From positions 2,205,001 to 2,269,000 of the forward strand of contig NZ_CP073587.1 in assembly GCF_018223345.1 (NCBI RefSeq): a stretch of DNA of 64,000 nt, in the 5' to 3' direction. This DNA is from Shewanella yunxiaonensis (GTDB taxonomy: Bacteria; Pseudomonadota; Gammaproteobacteria; Enterobacterales; Shewanellaceae). Both the position numbers and the translations under genes were made by a program. Shown piece by piece: positions 47,651-55,560 of this stretch; position 1 is the stretch's first letter, and each line of letters opens with the position of its first letter. Below the pieces are notes generated by a model. That model did not search any database and was not told the DNA's origin. It saw only the letters and a list, made by a program, of their open reading frames with translations.

Positions 47651-48145
47651 ATGAATATTAGCGGACTTAATCAACTCAGCAGCCAAAGCAGTAGCACCAC
47701 GTCTTTTAGTGTCACTATCACCACCGAAGATGATTCGACAACGACCACACTTGCCACTGAAAGCAGCGATAGCAGTGATACGCAGGACACTGTCACCATT
47801 TCAGCAGATGCGCTGAAAGCACTATCTGCTGACAGTGGTGCAACGCTGCACAGCAATGCCTCGCAGGCGTCAGAAGCTAAAGGCACCGCAAAAGCCAGCA
47901 GCAGTGATAGTAGCCAAGATAGCACTGACCCTGTGGCCAAAATTGACCAGCAGATTGAAAAGCTGCAACAGCAACTCGAAGAACTACAGCAGCAACTTCA
48001 GGCACTGAAGGGTGATAATTCTGATGAAGCAGATGCGAAACGTCAGCAGTTACAAGGACAAATAGCTACCGTCAGCGGCCAAATTGCCTCGCTGAACAAT
48101 CAGAAATCTACACTCCAAAACCAGGATAGTACCAGTGCGTCCTGA
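47651..48145 (+). CDS. Unknown Ser/Thr/Gln-rich coiled-coil protein
   Basis: A 164-residue protein without signal peptide or membrane segment. The first 95 residues are almost only Ser, Thr, Asp, Ala and Gln, interrupted by the block DTVTISADALKAL at about 47-59. Residues 95-155 form a Gln-rich coiled coil (KIDQQIEKLQQQLEELQQQ). I do not recognise the family with certainty; FlxA-like proteins have a similar coiled coil, and the DTVTIS block recalls short motifs in flagellar regulators. AAGGGG precedes the ATG. It stands alone, and a hairpin follows 8 nt after the stop. Confidence 0.7.
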   Translation: MNISGLNQLSSQSSSTTSFSVTITTEDDSTTTTLATESSDSSDTQDTVTISADALKALSADSGATLHSNASQASEAKGTAKASSSDSSQDSTDPVAKIDQQIEKLQQQLEELQQQLQALKGDNSDEADAKRQQLQGQIATVSGQIASLNNQKSTLQNQDSTSAS

Positions 48146-48153
48146 CAAGCATC

Positions 48154-48184
48154 ATCTGCGGCAACTATATTTGTTGCTGCAGAT
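48154..48184 (+). terminator. Hairpin after the coiled-coil gene
   Basis: A 12-bp stem ATCTGCGGCAAC/GTTGCTGCAGAT (one G-T pair) with loop TATATTT starts 8 nt after the stop. No T-run follows, so it may protect the 3' end rather than terminate on its own. Confidence 0.6.
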
Positions 48185-48482
48185 ATCCCCACAATGGCTT
48201 AAACCTATCGGATTCGGATTAACCACATAATTCTGACCGATAAGCAGCTCGTCCCCTACGCCACTGGACGCTCTTAATATTTTCAGTTGAGGCCGGTTAT
48301 GTTTGAATCCTAATATCACTTACCAACTGGGAGTGTGCATTCTTGAAAAGGCTTGCTACATCAAATTCAGATTACTGCTCGACAGATCAATAGACTCAAG
48401 CAAGCGGTAATAAGCAGATAAACGGCCTAGAAACTCGCCCGCCTTGCATGAAAGTTTAGTCGCTATTGCTATACGCTAAGAC
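48185..48482. other. Gene-free spacer after the coiled-coil gene
   Basis: I see no gene, repeat or clear site in these roughly 300 nt between the hairpin and the phosphatase stop. Confidence 0.5.
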
Positions 48483-49097
48483 TCAGTCATAAATGCCTAA
48501 CATCGGTTCGAGGTGTTCAAAACTTTCATCCATCGCATAGGCGCGAGAGATATAAGGTACTGAAACATGGCCATAACGGAACGACAGCTGAGCCTCAGCG
48601 ATTTCTTCACTATTTTTCGCAATCGCAGCCTCATATAAAGCGGCGACAAGCCCACTTCTATCCGCGCCCGCCCGACAATGAATTAATATTGGCTTTTCTG
48701 CATGTCTGAGCAGATAAATAATCGCTTGCGCATCCGTATCCGATAAATCGCGGCCATCTGACATGCCGAAATTGATATGTTTAATGTTTAATTTTTGGGA
48801 CTCGGCAATTTCATTGTCATACCATAATTTCCCCTTGTGCTCACCACGAAGGTTGATAATGGTTTTAATGCCATAAATCTTTTGATAGTTCGCGATATCT
48901 TTTAGCGTTGGTTGAGCGGAACGATAGAGTTCCCCAGAGATGACCGTATGAAAATTTCCGGTTATTCGCAAAAAACCGGCATAAAGTCCTAATGAAGCCA
49001 GTGCGATAATTAACCAAAATGTCGATCTTAGTATCAGCATACGGACTAGCGACATCTTGCGCGCATTTAACTTGGCGGTTTTACCGGAATTAAGCAT
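48483..49097 (-). CDS. Membrane-anchored dual-specificity/tyrosine phosphatase family protein
   Basis: A 204-residue protein with an N-terminal basic stretch, one membrane helix (about 24-44) and a phosphatase domain. The P-loop is HCRAGADRSG (Cys141, Arg147, the CX5R motif), with a candidate general acid in FGMSDGRD and the family opening LYRSAQPTLKDI. The positive N-terminus predicts that the domain lies in the periplasm. Substrates could be phosphoproteins, phosphoinositol-like lipids or polyphosphate esters; none is indicated by the neighbours. Confidence 0.85.
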   Translation of the reverse strand: MLNSGKTAKLNARKMSLVRMLILRSTFWLIIALASLGLYAGFLRITGNFHTVISGELYRSAQPTLKDIANYQKIYGIKTIINLRGEHKGKLWYDNEIAESQKLNIKHINFGMSDGRDLSDTDAQAIIYLLRHAEKPILIHCRAGADRSGLVAALYEAAIAKNSEEIAEAQLSFRYGHVSVPYISRAYAMDESFEHLEPMLGIYD

Positions 49098-49499
49098 ATG
49101 TGCTCCACATCTAAACCTGCTAAGCAGAATAACGCGTGTTTATGACAGTATTGATTTCAATAAAACATGCCGTTATCAGCCAACTGCTAATGCAAAGTAC
49201 CGAGCAAACCTTAAGATCTTCTGAGCATTTCAATAAAAAGCATGAAAACAGGTCCTAATGAGATGCTTTGGATTACTCCCCCAATCCTAAAGATAAAGGT
49301 TTGAAAAAAATCATCGCAATAAACTCAATATGCTGCCGAAATTACATGTTAAGCTGTTGATTCGATTATTAAGTCCTTTTGATGCTGTCTGGTTACGCAT
49401 TTCCAACAGGACTCAACATTGGTTTAGTTTTCGTTTCCACCTAAATAAAACAATAAGTTATATACATTCATCTCTGGCACTACACGACATAGAGGCGTT
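49098..49499. other. Divergent spacer, 402 nt
   Basis: Lies between the divergent phosphatase and nucleoside-protein genes and should hold both promoters. It is A/T-rich. I found no small gene, strong inverted repeat or recognised operator. Confidence 0.5.
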
Positions 49500-50531
49500 A
49501 TGATAGGCACGTTTTTTAAGTATCTTTCAGCGACGGTTGCAATCAGCACAACCGGTTTCGCGCAACCCGTTTTGGCAGCATTACCGGCAACAACCGTAAC
49601 CCCAAAAGTGCTCATTGTGACCATGTTTGGCAGTGAAGCAAAACCTTGGGAACAGCACGCTAAGTTTACCCATACCTACCCATTACCGGGCCTCAGTGCC
49701 GATTACCCCGATTTAAAATGTAATGATCAAGCTGTATGTATGCTGACAACCGCGATGGGGTATGCCAATGCCGCCACAACGCTGACATCGGTGGCTTTTA
49801 GCAGCCAACTCGACCTACGCCAAACCTATATCATCATCGCCGGTATTGGTGGTGTCGATCCGCGAAAAGGCACGTTGGGCTCGGCGCACTGGGCTCAATA
49901 TGTGATTGACGGCGGACTGGTACATCGAATTGATGCGCGGCAGATGCCCAAAGAATGGACCACGGGAATGTTTGCCTTAGGCACCATTCACCCCGGAGAA
50001 AAGCCGAAGTGGCATGCAGGCAGTGAAGTGTTCGAACTTAATGGCGCTTTAGTCAATAAAGCCTATATGCTGAGTAAAAATGTTGAACTGCTGGATACCC
50101 CGGAAGCTCAGGCCGATCGAAAAATGTTTCCTGTGGGTTCTGTTGCTACCAAAGCTCCGTTTGTGTCGGTGTGCGACACGGTTTCCACCGATACCTTTTG
50201 GGTGGGTTCCGCCATTGCCAACGCCATGGACCAATACGCAAAGCTGCTGACAGATGGCGCCGCTGATGTGTGTACCTCACAAATGGAAGACAATGCCAGT
50301 TTGACAGCTTTGAAACGTGGTGCAGATGCAGGGAAGCTCGACTTCAACCGAGTACTGGTACTCCGTACAGCTTCCGATTACGACCAGGAAGCACCTGGAC
50401 AAACTCCGGTGCAAGCGCTGGCGGCTAACGGTAGTGGGTATAAGCCTGCGGTTGTAAATGCTTACCGCGTTGCCGATGCGGTAACCCAAGATATCATTGC
50501 GCACTGGGCGCAATGGCAAGACGGGATTTAA
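49500..50531 (+). CDS. NUP family purine nucleoside protein, exported
   Basis: A 343-residue protein with an N-terminal signal peptide (about 1-27, ending PVLAA). It matches the purine nucleoside permease (NUP) family: VLIVTMFGSEAKPW, YIIIAGIGGVDPRKGTLGSAHWAQYVIDGG in blocks, and the late MEDNASLTAL and RTASDYDQ. Despite the name there are no further membrane helices, and the core resembles nucleoside phosphorylase-type enzymes, so a periplasmic nucleoside-binding or -cleaving role is more plausible than a channel. GAGGC precedes the ATG. It is a single gene. Confidence 0.83.
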   Translation: MIGTFFKYLSATVAISTTGFAQPVLAALPATTVTPKVLIVTMFGSEAKPWEQHAKFTHTYPLPGLSADYPDLKCNDQAVCMLTTAMGYANAATTLTSVAFSSQLDLRQTYIIIAGIGGVDPRKGTLGSAHWAQYVIDGGLVHRIDARQMPKEWTTGMFALGTIHPGEKPKWHAGSEVFELNGALVNKAYMLSKNVELLDTPEAQADRKMFPVGSVATKAPFVSVCDTVSTDTFWVGSAIANAMDQYAKLLTDGAADVCTSQMEDNASLTALKRGADAGKLDFNRVLVLRTASDYDQEAPGQTPVQALAANGSGYKPAVVNAYRVADAVTQDIIAHWAQWQDGI

Positions 50532-50546
50532 TTCGCTATTAACGAT

Positions 50547-50569
50547 AAAGGCCGGATAATCCGGCCTTT
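50547..50569. terminator. Bidirectional hairpin between convergent genes
   Basis: A 10-bp stem AAAGGCCGGA/TCCGGCCTTT with a 3-nt loop (ATAA region) between the NUP gene and ribA. The flanks give a short T stretch in both directions. Confidence 0.85.
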
Positions 50570-50588
50570 ATTCACAACCCTCGGAAAG

Positions 50589-51203
50589 TTAATCCTGATG
50601 TTCCTCAAAATAGGAATCCGGAATTAAATGCCCTAATTCGTGAGATTTGGTTTTCAGGTAAAACTCGTTGTAGCGGTTTTTACCTACTTGCAGCGGCACC
50701 CGTTCCACGACTTCGACGCCAATATCCTTCATGGCTTTCATCTTGCGCGGATTGTTGGTCATCAGCCGTACTTTGTGGACGCCGATCTTTTCCAGCATGG
50801 GGGCAATCATATCGTATTTGCGCATATCGGCCGGGAAGCCTAACTGCTCATTTGCTTCAACGGTATTGGCTCCTTGATCCTGTAATGCATAAGCACGGAT
50901 TTTATTGAGCAACCCAATTCCCCGCCCTTCCTGACGCAAATAGAGAATAAAACCGCGACCTTCTGCGGCAATGTTCTGCATCGCAGTTTGCAATTGAAAA
51001 CCACAATCACAACGCAAACTGAAAAGTGCATCACCGGTGAGACATTCAGAATGAATACGTCCTAGCATTGGCTCTTGCGCATTCAACTCACCATAGGTCA
51101 ATGCCACATGTTCCTTGCCAGTTTCAGTGTCTTCGAAACCGTGCATTGCAAAAATACCCCAAGGCGTTGGTAGCTTGGCAGTGGCAATATATTTAATTGA
51201 CAT
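50589..51203 (-). CDS. ribA: GTP cyclohydrolase II
   Basis: A 204-residue enzyme that opens GTP to the pyrimidine precursor of riboflavin. The zinc ligands Cys54, Cys65 and Cys67 are in [17 protein letters not shown]; the substrate motif [20 protein letters not shown] and the late LMTNNPRKM are complete. The length is typical of a stand-alone RibA. The spacer upstream (51204-51486) has two small inverted repeats (TCTCAT/ATGAGA at 51224-51238, GTCTCT/AGAGAC at 51247-51264) but does not look like an FMN riboswitch. Confidence 0.95.
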   Translation of the reverse strand: MSIKYIATAKLPTPWGIFAMHGFEDTETGKEHVALTYGELNAQEPMLGRIHSECLTGDALFSLRCDCGFQLQTAMQNIAAEGRGFILYLRQEGRGIGLLNKIRAYALQDQGANTVEANEQLGFPADMRKYDMIAPMLEKIGVHKVRLMTNNPRKMKAMKDIGVEVVERVPLQVGKNRYNEFYLKTKSHELGHLIPDSYFEEHQD

Positions 51204-51486
51204 CGATTAACCTTAACTACTGCTCTCATTCCATGAGACGGTTAATGTCTCTCAGCATAGAGACTTACATATACATTGATTCAGGCGGGCCATTTTAGGC
51301 TGTTTCACGTTAAATCGGAATACCTGTAGCAAAGGCTTGTTCTACTTTAGAAAAGCACTGCCGCACAGTTAGTAACCTGAAAACCGTTGACTGTGAAGTA
51401 TAACAATTTCCGGCTATGACGGCAGTGGTTTGTGAATGCAAAAAATGACGGCTATTTTTCGATATAACCCATCAAATTGCAGAGTG

Positions 51487-51960
51487 TCATTGATGCTCGT
51501 GCAGATGATGCACAATCTGGTTACTGGAACCACGATAAATCAATGATGGATCGGCCAGCGTTTGCTCAAATTTGCCATCAATCAACACATCGATATAGGG
51601 CAAAACAGAACGTTGCGCTGCGTTCAGCTCACTTAATTTATAACCGGTCCACAGCCAGACATCCTTGCCATCACATTCCTGTCTTACGCGCTTGAGGAGT
51701 TGCAATACTGCCGGGACATTAGCTGGAAACAGTGGGTCACCACCAGAGAGTGACAGACCGCGACGGTGTATGCGGCTATCGTTTAAATCCTTAATAATCT
51801 GGTCTTCCATCTTTTTATCAAACAGATGACCAGAACGAGGATCCCAGGTGGACTGGTTATAACAGCCTCGGCACTGGTGCTCACAGCCGGAAACAAACAG
51901 GGTGCAGCGAGTACCGGGACCATTGACTACATCGACCTGATAATAACGATGATAATTCAT
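51487..51960 (-). CDS. nrdG: Anaerobic ribonucleotide reductase activating protein
   Basis: A 157-residue radical-SAM enzyme that makes the glycyl radical on NrdD. The iron-sulfur motif CEHQCRGC (Cys26, 30, 33) and the SAM-contact block LSLSGGDPLFPANV are intact. I used the ATG at 51960 (MNYHRYYQVD) with AGAGGAC 7 nt upstream; an earlier start at 52008 would run into nrdD. It lies 44 nt after the nrdD stop and belongs to the nrdDG operon. Confidence 0.93.
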   Translation of the reverse strand: MNYHRYYQVDVVNGPGTRCTLFVSGCEHQCRGCYNQSTWDPRSGHLFDKKMEDQIIKDLNDSRIHRRGLSLSGGDPLFPANVPAVLQLLKRVRQECDGKDVWLWTGYKLSELNAAQRSVLPYIDVLIDGKFEQTLADPSLIYRGSSNQIVHHLHEHQ

Positions 51961-52004
51961 GATATTGTCCTCTGGTGCGCCCGCTCGGGCGCACCTGGTT
52001 GTAC

Positions 52005-54122
52005 TCAAAGATGTTTTACACGACGTTTTACTTCTTCCTGCTTGCCTTGGTTAAAGGGTCTGGCATCAGGACTCCCAAGGTATCCACAGACACGACGGAT
52101 AACAGACACCCGAGCCGGATCATGGTTGCCACATTTCGGGCACACAAACCCTTTACTGGTACAACTGAATTCTCCGGTATAGCCGCAGTCGTAACATTCA
52201 TCAATAGGCGTGTTAGTACCGTAATATGGCACGCGGGTATAGCTATAATCCCAAACGTTTTCAAGCGCTTCTACGTTACGTTGCATATTGGGATATTCGC
52301 CGTAACAGATGAAACCGCCATTTGACACTTCAGGATATGGCTGTTCAAAGTCGATCTTGTCATACGGATTAACTGACTTTTCAACATCCAAGTGGAAGCT
52401 GTTGGTGTAATACCCTTTATCGGTAACACCAGGCACCATGCCAAACTCTTTGACATCCAGTTTGGCAAAGCGGTTACACAGGTTCTCACTCGGGGTAGCA
52501 TACAGACTAAAACCGTAGCCAGTTTCTTCTTTCCAGCGCACAGTGGCAGCCTTCAGATAGGCGACAATTTCAACGGCTTTCTGACGCAGAACTTCACTGT
52601 CATACACGTGGGTTCCGGTGCCATACAATGCGTTGATCGCTTCATGAACACCAATATAGCCCAGTGAAATAGAGGCGCGACCGTTCTTGAAAATATCGGC
52701 GATACAGTCATCCGCTTTCAGGCGAACCCCGCAAGCACCTTCCATATACAGAATAGGCGCTACCCGCGCTTTCACATTTTTCAGACGTTCAATACGGGTA
52801 TCCAGTCCCTTACGGGCAATGGCCAGCCGTTCATCAAGTATCCGATAAAATGCGCTTTCATCACCTTTAGCTTCCAATGCAATCCGCGGCAGGTTAAGAC
52901 TAACAACCCCCAGATTATTCCGACCTTCGTGCTGCAACTCGCCATCTTGTTCATAAGCCCCGAGGAAACTACGGCAACCCATAGGGGTTTTGAAGGAACC
53001 GGTCACCCGCACAACTTCATCATAATTGAGGATATCGGGGTACATGCGCATAGTGGAACATTTCAGCGCCAATTGCTTGATGTCGTAATTGCAATCACCC
53101 GGCCTGTGGTTAACGCCATCACGAATCGCAAAAACCAGTTTCGGGAACACCGCAGTCTTATGGTTTTTACCCAGACCTTCCATACGGATTTTCAGAATGG
53201 ACTCTTGGATCAGGCGTGACTGCCAGGATTTGCCCAAGCCGAAGCCAAGCGTCACAAATGGAGTTTGCCCATTAGCCGTATGCAGGGTATTAACTTCATA
53301 TTCCAATGACTGGAATGCGTCATGACACTCTTTTTCAGTGCGTTCTTCCGCATACGCGGCAGCATTATTAATGCCCCACTTCTGCGCTACTTCCATATGC
53401 TTTTCGTAGCTTTTTGTCACGAATGGCGCCAGTACTTCATCAATACGGTTGATAGTAGTACCACCGTAAATATGGCTGGCAACCTGAGCAATAATCTGTG
53501 CAGTAACTGCGGTCGCAGTCGAAATTGATTTTGGTGTTTCAATTTCGGCATTACCCATTTTGAAGCCATGATTCAGCATGCCACCTAAGTCAATTAGCAT
53601 GCAGTTAAACATCGGGAAGAATGGCGCATAGTCCAAATCGTGGTAATGGATTTCACCGCGTTCATGCGCGTCAACGACGTCTTTTGGCAGAATATGATGC
53701 TTGGCATAATGTTTAGCCACAATCCCCGCCAACAGGTCACGTTGGGTCGGGATCACTTTGGCATCTTTGTTAGCGTTTTCGTTGAGCAGTGAGGTATTGG
53801 TCTGCTCAACCAAGCCACGAATTTCTAGGCTCAGTTTACTGCCGGTTTCACGGCAGATATCGCGGTCGTGGCGATATTCAATGTAGGCTCTGGCGACAGA
53901 CTTGTATGGACCATCCATCAACAAGTTCTCCACCCGATCCTGTAATTCCTGGATTTCAACCTCAGCTTTATCTTTAACAGCAGCTGACACTACCGCAGCC
54001 AGCGTGGCTGCATAGTCATCATCGTTAATACCACAGTGCGTCGAGGCTGCAAGCACCGCATCCCGGATTCTATTTTCATCGAATTGAGTACGACACCCGT
54101 CCCTCTTAATCACTACTGGCAT
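52005..54122 (-). CDS. nrdD: Anaerobic ribonucleoside-triphosphate reductase
   Basis: A 705-residue class III ribonucleotide reductase (E. coli NrdD 712). The N-terminal ATP-cone (VIKRDGCRTQFDENRIRDAV in part) gives allosteric control, the central barrel is complete, the C-terminal zinc site has CYDCGY and CPKCGN, and the radical loop is RRVCGYLG. It makes dNTPs without oxygen. I chose the ATG at 54122 with AAGGGAG upstream; a start at 54167 would place a NrdR box inside the gene. The promoter has NrdR and FNR-type sites. Confidence 0.95.
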   Translation of the reverse strand: MPVVIKRDGCRTQFDENRIRDAVLAASTHCGINDDDYAATLAAVVSAAVKDKAEVEIQELQDRVENLLMDGPYKSVARAYIEYRHDRDICRETGSKLSLEIRGLVEQTNTSLLNENANKDAKVIPTQRDLLAGIVAKHYAKHHILPKDVVDAHERGEIHYHDLDYAPFFPMFNCMLIDLGGMLNHGFKMGNAEIETPKSISTATAVTAQIIAQVASHIYGGTTINRIDEVLAPFVTKSYEKHMEVAQKWGINNAAAYAEERTEKECHDAFQSLEYEVNTLHTANGQTPFVTLGFGLGKSWQSRLIQESILKIRMEGLGKNHKTAVFPKLVFAIRDGVNHRPGDCNYDIKQLALKCSTMRMYPDILNYDEVVRVTGSFKTPMGCRSFLGAYEQDGELQHEGRNNLGVVSLNLPRIALEAKGDESAFYRILDERLAIARKGLDTRIERLKNVKARVAPILYMEGACGVRLKADDCIADIFKNGRASISLGYIGVHEAINALYGTGTHVYDSEVLRQKAVEIVAYLKAATVRWKEETGYGFSLYATPSENLCNRFAKLDVKEFGMVPGVTDKGYYTNSFHLDVEKSVNPYDKIDFEQPYPEVSNGGFICYGEYPNMQRNVEALENVWDYSYTRVPYYGTNTPIDECYDCGYTGEFSCTSKGFVCPKCGNHDPARVSVIRRVCGYLGSPDARPFNQGKQEEVKRRVKHL

Positions 54123-54147
54123 AATCTTCACTCCCTTATGATTGTAA

Positions 54148-54194
54148 TAACCATATATAGTGCTCATTTTTTAGCTAACCACTATATGTGGTAA
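54148..54194 (-). promoter_or_regulatory. Tandem NrdR boxes upstream of nrdD
   Basis: Two sequences fit the NrdR core CWATATATWG: CCATATATAG at 54151-54160 (9 of 10) and CTATATGTGG at 54182-54191 (8 of 10). They are 31 bp apart, three helical turns, which is the normal NrdR spacing. On the minus strand a -10 candidate TAATCT (54199-54194) sits at the edge, so NrdR bound here would cover the transcription start. Confidence 0.82.
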
Positions 54195-54223
54195 GATTAG
54201 GCTACAAAAACACTAAAGGGATA

Positions 54224-54237
54224 TTGATCTGGATCAT
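54224..54237 (-). promoter_or_regulatory. FNR/EtrA box upstream of nrdD
   Basis: TTGAT-CTGG-ATCAT matches TTGAT-N4-ATCAA except for the last base. Its centre is about 42 nt upstream of the start predicted from the -10 TAATCT, the class II activation position. This fits induction of nrdDG without oxygen. Confidence 0.8.
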
Positions 54238-54360
54238 GTAAAAGGACAGCTTTTACCACTTGGCAAAATTTGTTGTTGGCGTCCGCTGATTGTGACTAAT
54301 TACTACTTGACCGGAGAGTCAGTCAACGATAGTGACGCAAAAAAAGCGAAAAATATGTGA

Positions 54361-54396
54361 TAAAAAACACAGCAACCGGTCACGGTGACCGGCTGC
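54361..54396 (-). terminator. Intrinsic terminator of the patatin-like gene
   Basis: On the minus strand GCAGCCGGTCA/TGACCGGTTGC (54396-54372, loop CCG, one G-T pair) is followed by TGTGTTTTTT. It lies 20 nt after the stop of the patatin-like gene. Confidence 0.85.
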
Positions 54397-54416
54397 GGAC
54401 GTCATTGGCTAAAACC

Positions 54417-55373
54417 TCAACACTCGCCGAGTACCGCATCAATGAGATGCGCTGACTGTCTGACAGCGGCTTCTCCAGCAGCAATGGCTTCTTTGGCATG
54501 GTGAAATTCCATCGTCCCGATATCGGCAACATTAGGGACAACAAAAATATCTGGGGGATCACCCACTAAGCGCGCCCGCTTATGGCGCTGTTCCAATATA
54601 TCCATAGACTGCGACATTACCGCCAGCATACCGGGTTCGGTTTTGTTGCCACGAGAAAATTTATGGGAAAGCCCAGCGACGTAGTCCTTACCCTTGGCCC
54701 ACAGATCCATAAAACCAGAATCACCATGAGCTTCTGAGTTGGCCGTTTCCGTTACAATCTGCTGCTGTGCTTTCATGCTTTGGACATTGACCGGCAATAC
54801 CTGCAGTTTTTCGCGATGATATCCGTGTAAATCAACACCAATCACCACCTGACACCCCATCGCGCGCGAGACAGACACCGGAATGGGGTTTACCACCGCA
54901 CCATCCACCAGCCAGCGTTTTCCCTGCCGCACGGGTGACATAATGCCCGGCATCGAGCAAGATGCTCGAACCGCTTGGCGTAAATCACCACTGCGAAACC
55001 ATACTTCCTGGCCGGAATACAGATCAGTGGCCACTGCGATAAAAGGCTTTTTCAAATCTTCTATCAGTAAATCACCAATGCGGTTTTGGATCGCATCAAA
55101 GACTTTATCGCCGCTGATCAGCCCGCCGCGACGCCAGCTGATATCCATCAACCCAAGCACATCCCAACTGGAAAAACTGCAAACCCATTCTTCCAGCTCC
55201 TCCAAACGATCGTTAGCATAAGCTGCGCCGACTAAAGCCCCCACAGAACAGCCGGCAATTTTTTGTGGATGGATCCCCATCGCTGCCAGCCCTTTAAGTA
55301 CGCCGATATGCGCCCAGCCCTTTGCTGCTCCGCTGCCTAATGCAATCCCTATTACCGGTGAAGCGTCTACCAT
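54417..55373 (-). CDS. Patatin-like phospholipase family protein (RssA-like)
   Basis: A 318-residue protein of the bacterial patatin group. It has the oxyanion loop GIALGSGAAKGWAHIGVL, the nucleophile Ser43 in GCSVGALVG and the dyad Asp in VDGAVVNPIP, so lipid acyl hydrolase activity is expected; length and pattern resemble E. coli RssA. I chose the ATG at 55373 (MVDASPVIG), with GGGAG about 11 nt upstream. The frame stays open much further, but that part is antisense to the helicase gene. It is divergent from the helicase across 187 nt. Confidence 0.85.
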   Translation of the reverse strand: MVDASPVIGIALGSGAAKGWAHIGVLKGLAAMGIHPQKIAGCSVGALVGAAYANDRLEELEEWVCSFSSWDVLGLMDISWRRGGLISGDKVFDAIQNRIGDLLIEDLKKPFIAVATDLYSGQEVWFRSGDLRQAVRASCSMPGIMSPVRQGKRWLVDGAVVNPIPVSVSRAMGCQVVIGVDLHGYHREKLQVLPVNVQSMKAQQQIVTETANSEAHGDSGFMDLWAKGKDYVAGLSHKFSRGNKTEPGMLAVMSQSMDILEQRHKRARLVGDPPDIFVVPNVADIGTMEFHHAKEAIAAGEAAVRQSAHLIDAVLGEC

Positions 55374-55560
55374 GTGCCAATAACTCCCGTATGGTGATGC
55401 AGTTAACGAACTATTCATGCATTCTATCGGGGCGATAAATTCAGATTCAAGAATCTCCGCCACAACTAATGAGAAAAATCTAGCTAAGCTAAGATCAAAA
55501 CTGCCTAACACGGTAAAACCCGCTATAATATGCCCCCGCAGAATTTTATGGAGACAACCT

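Noticed and set aside
51204-51486. FMN riboswitch in front of ribA.
   Set aside because: Only two short inverted repeats are present; the conserved multi-stem core of the FMN element is not seen.
55417-55560. N-terminal extension of the DEAD-box helicase from an ATG at 55417.
   Set aside because: The extra 48 residues look non-conserved, and the TTG at 55561 has a good GGAG and gives the family start.
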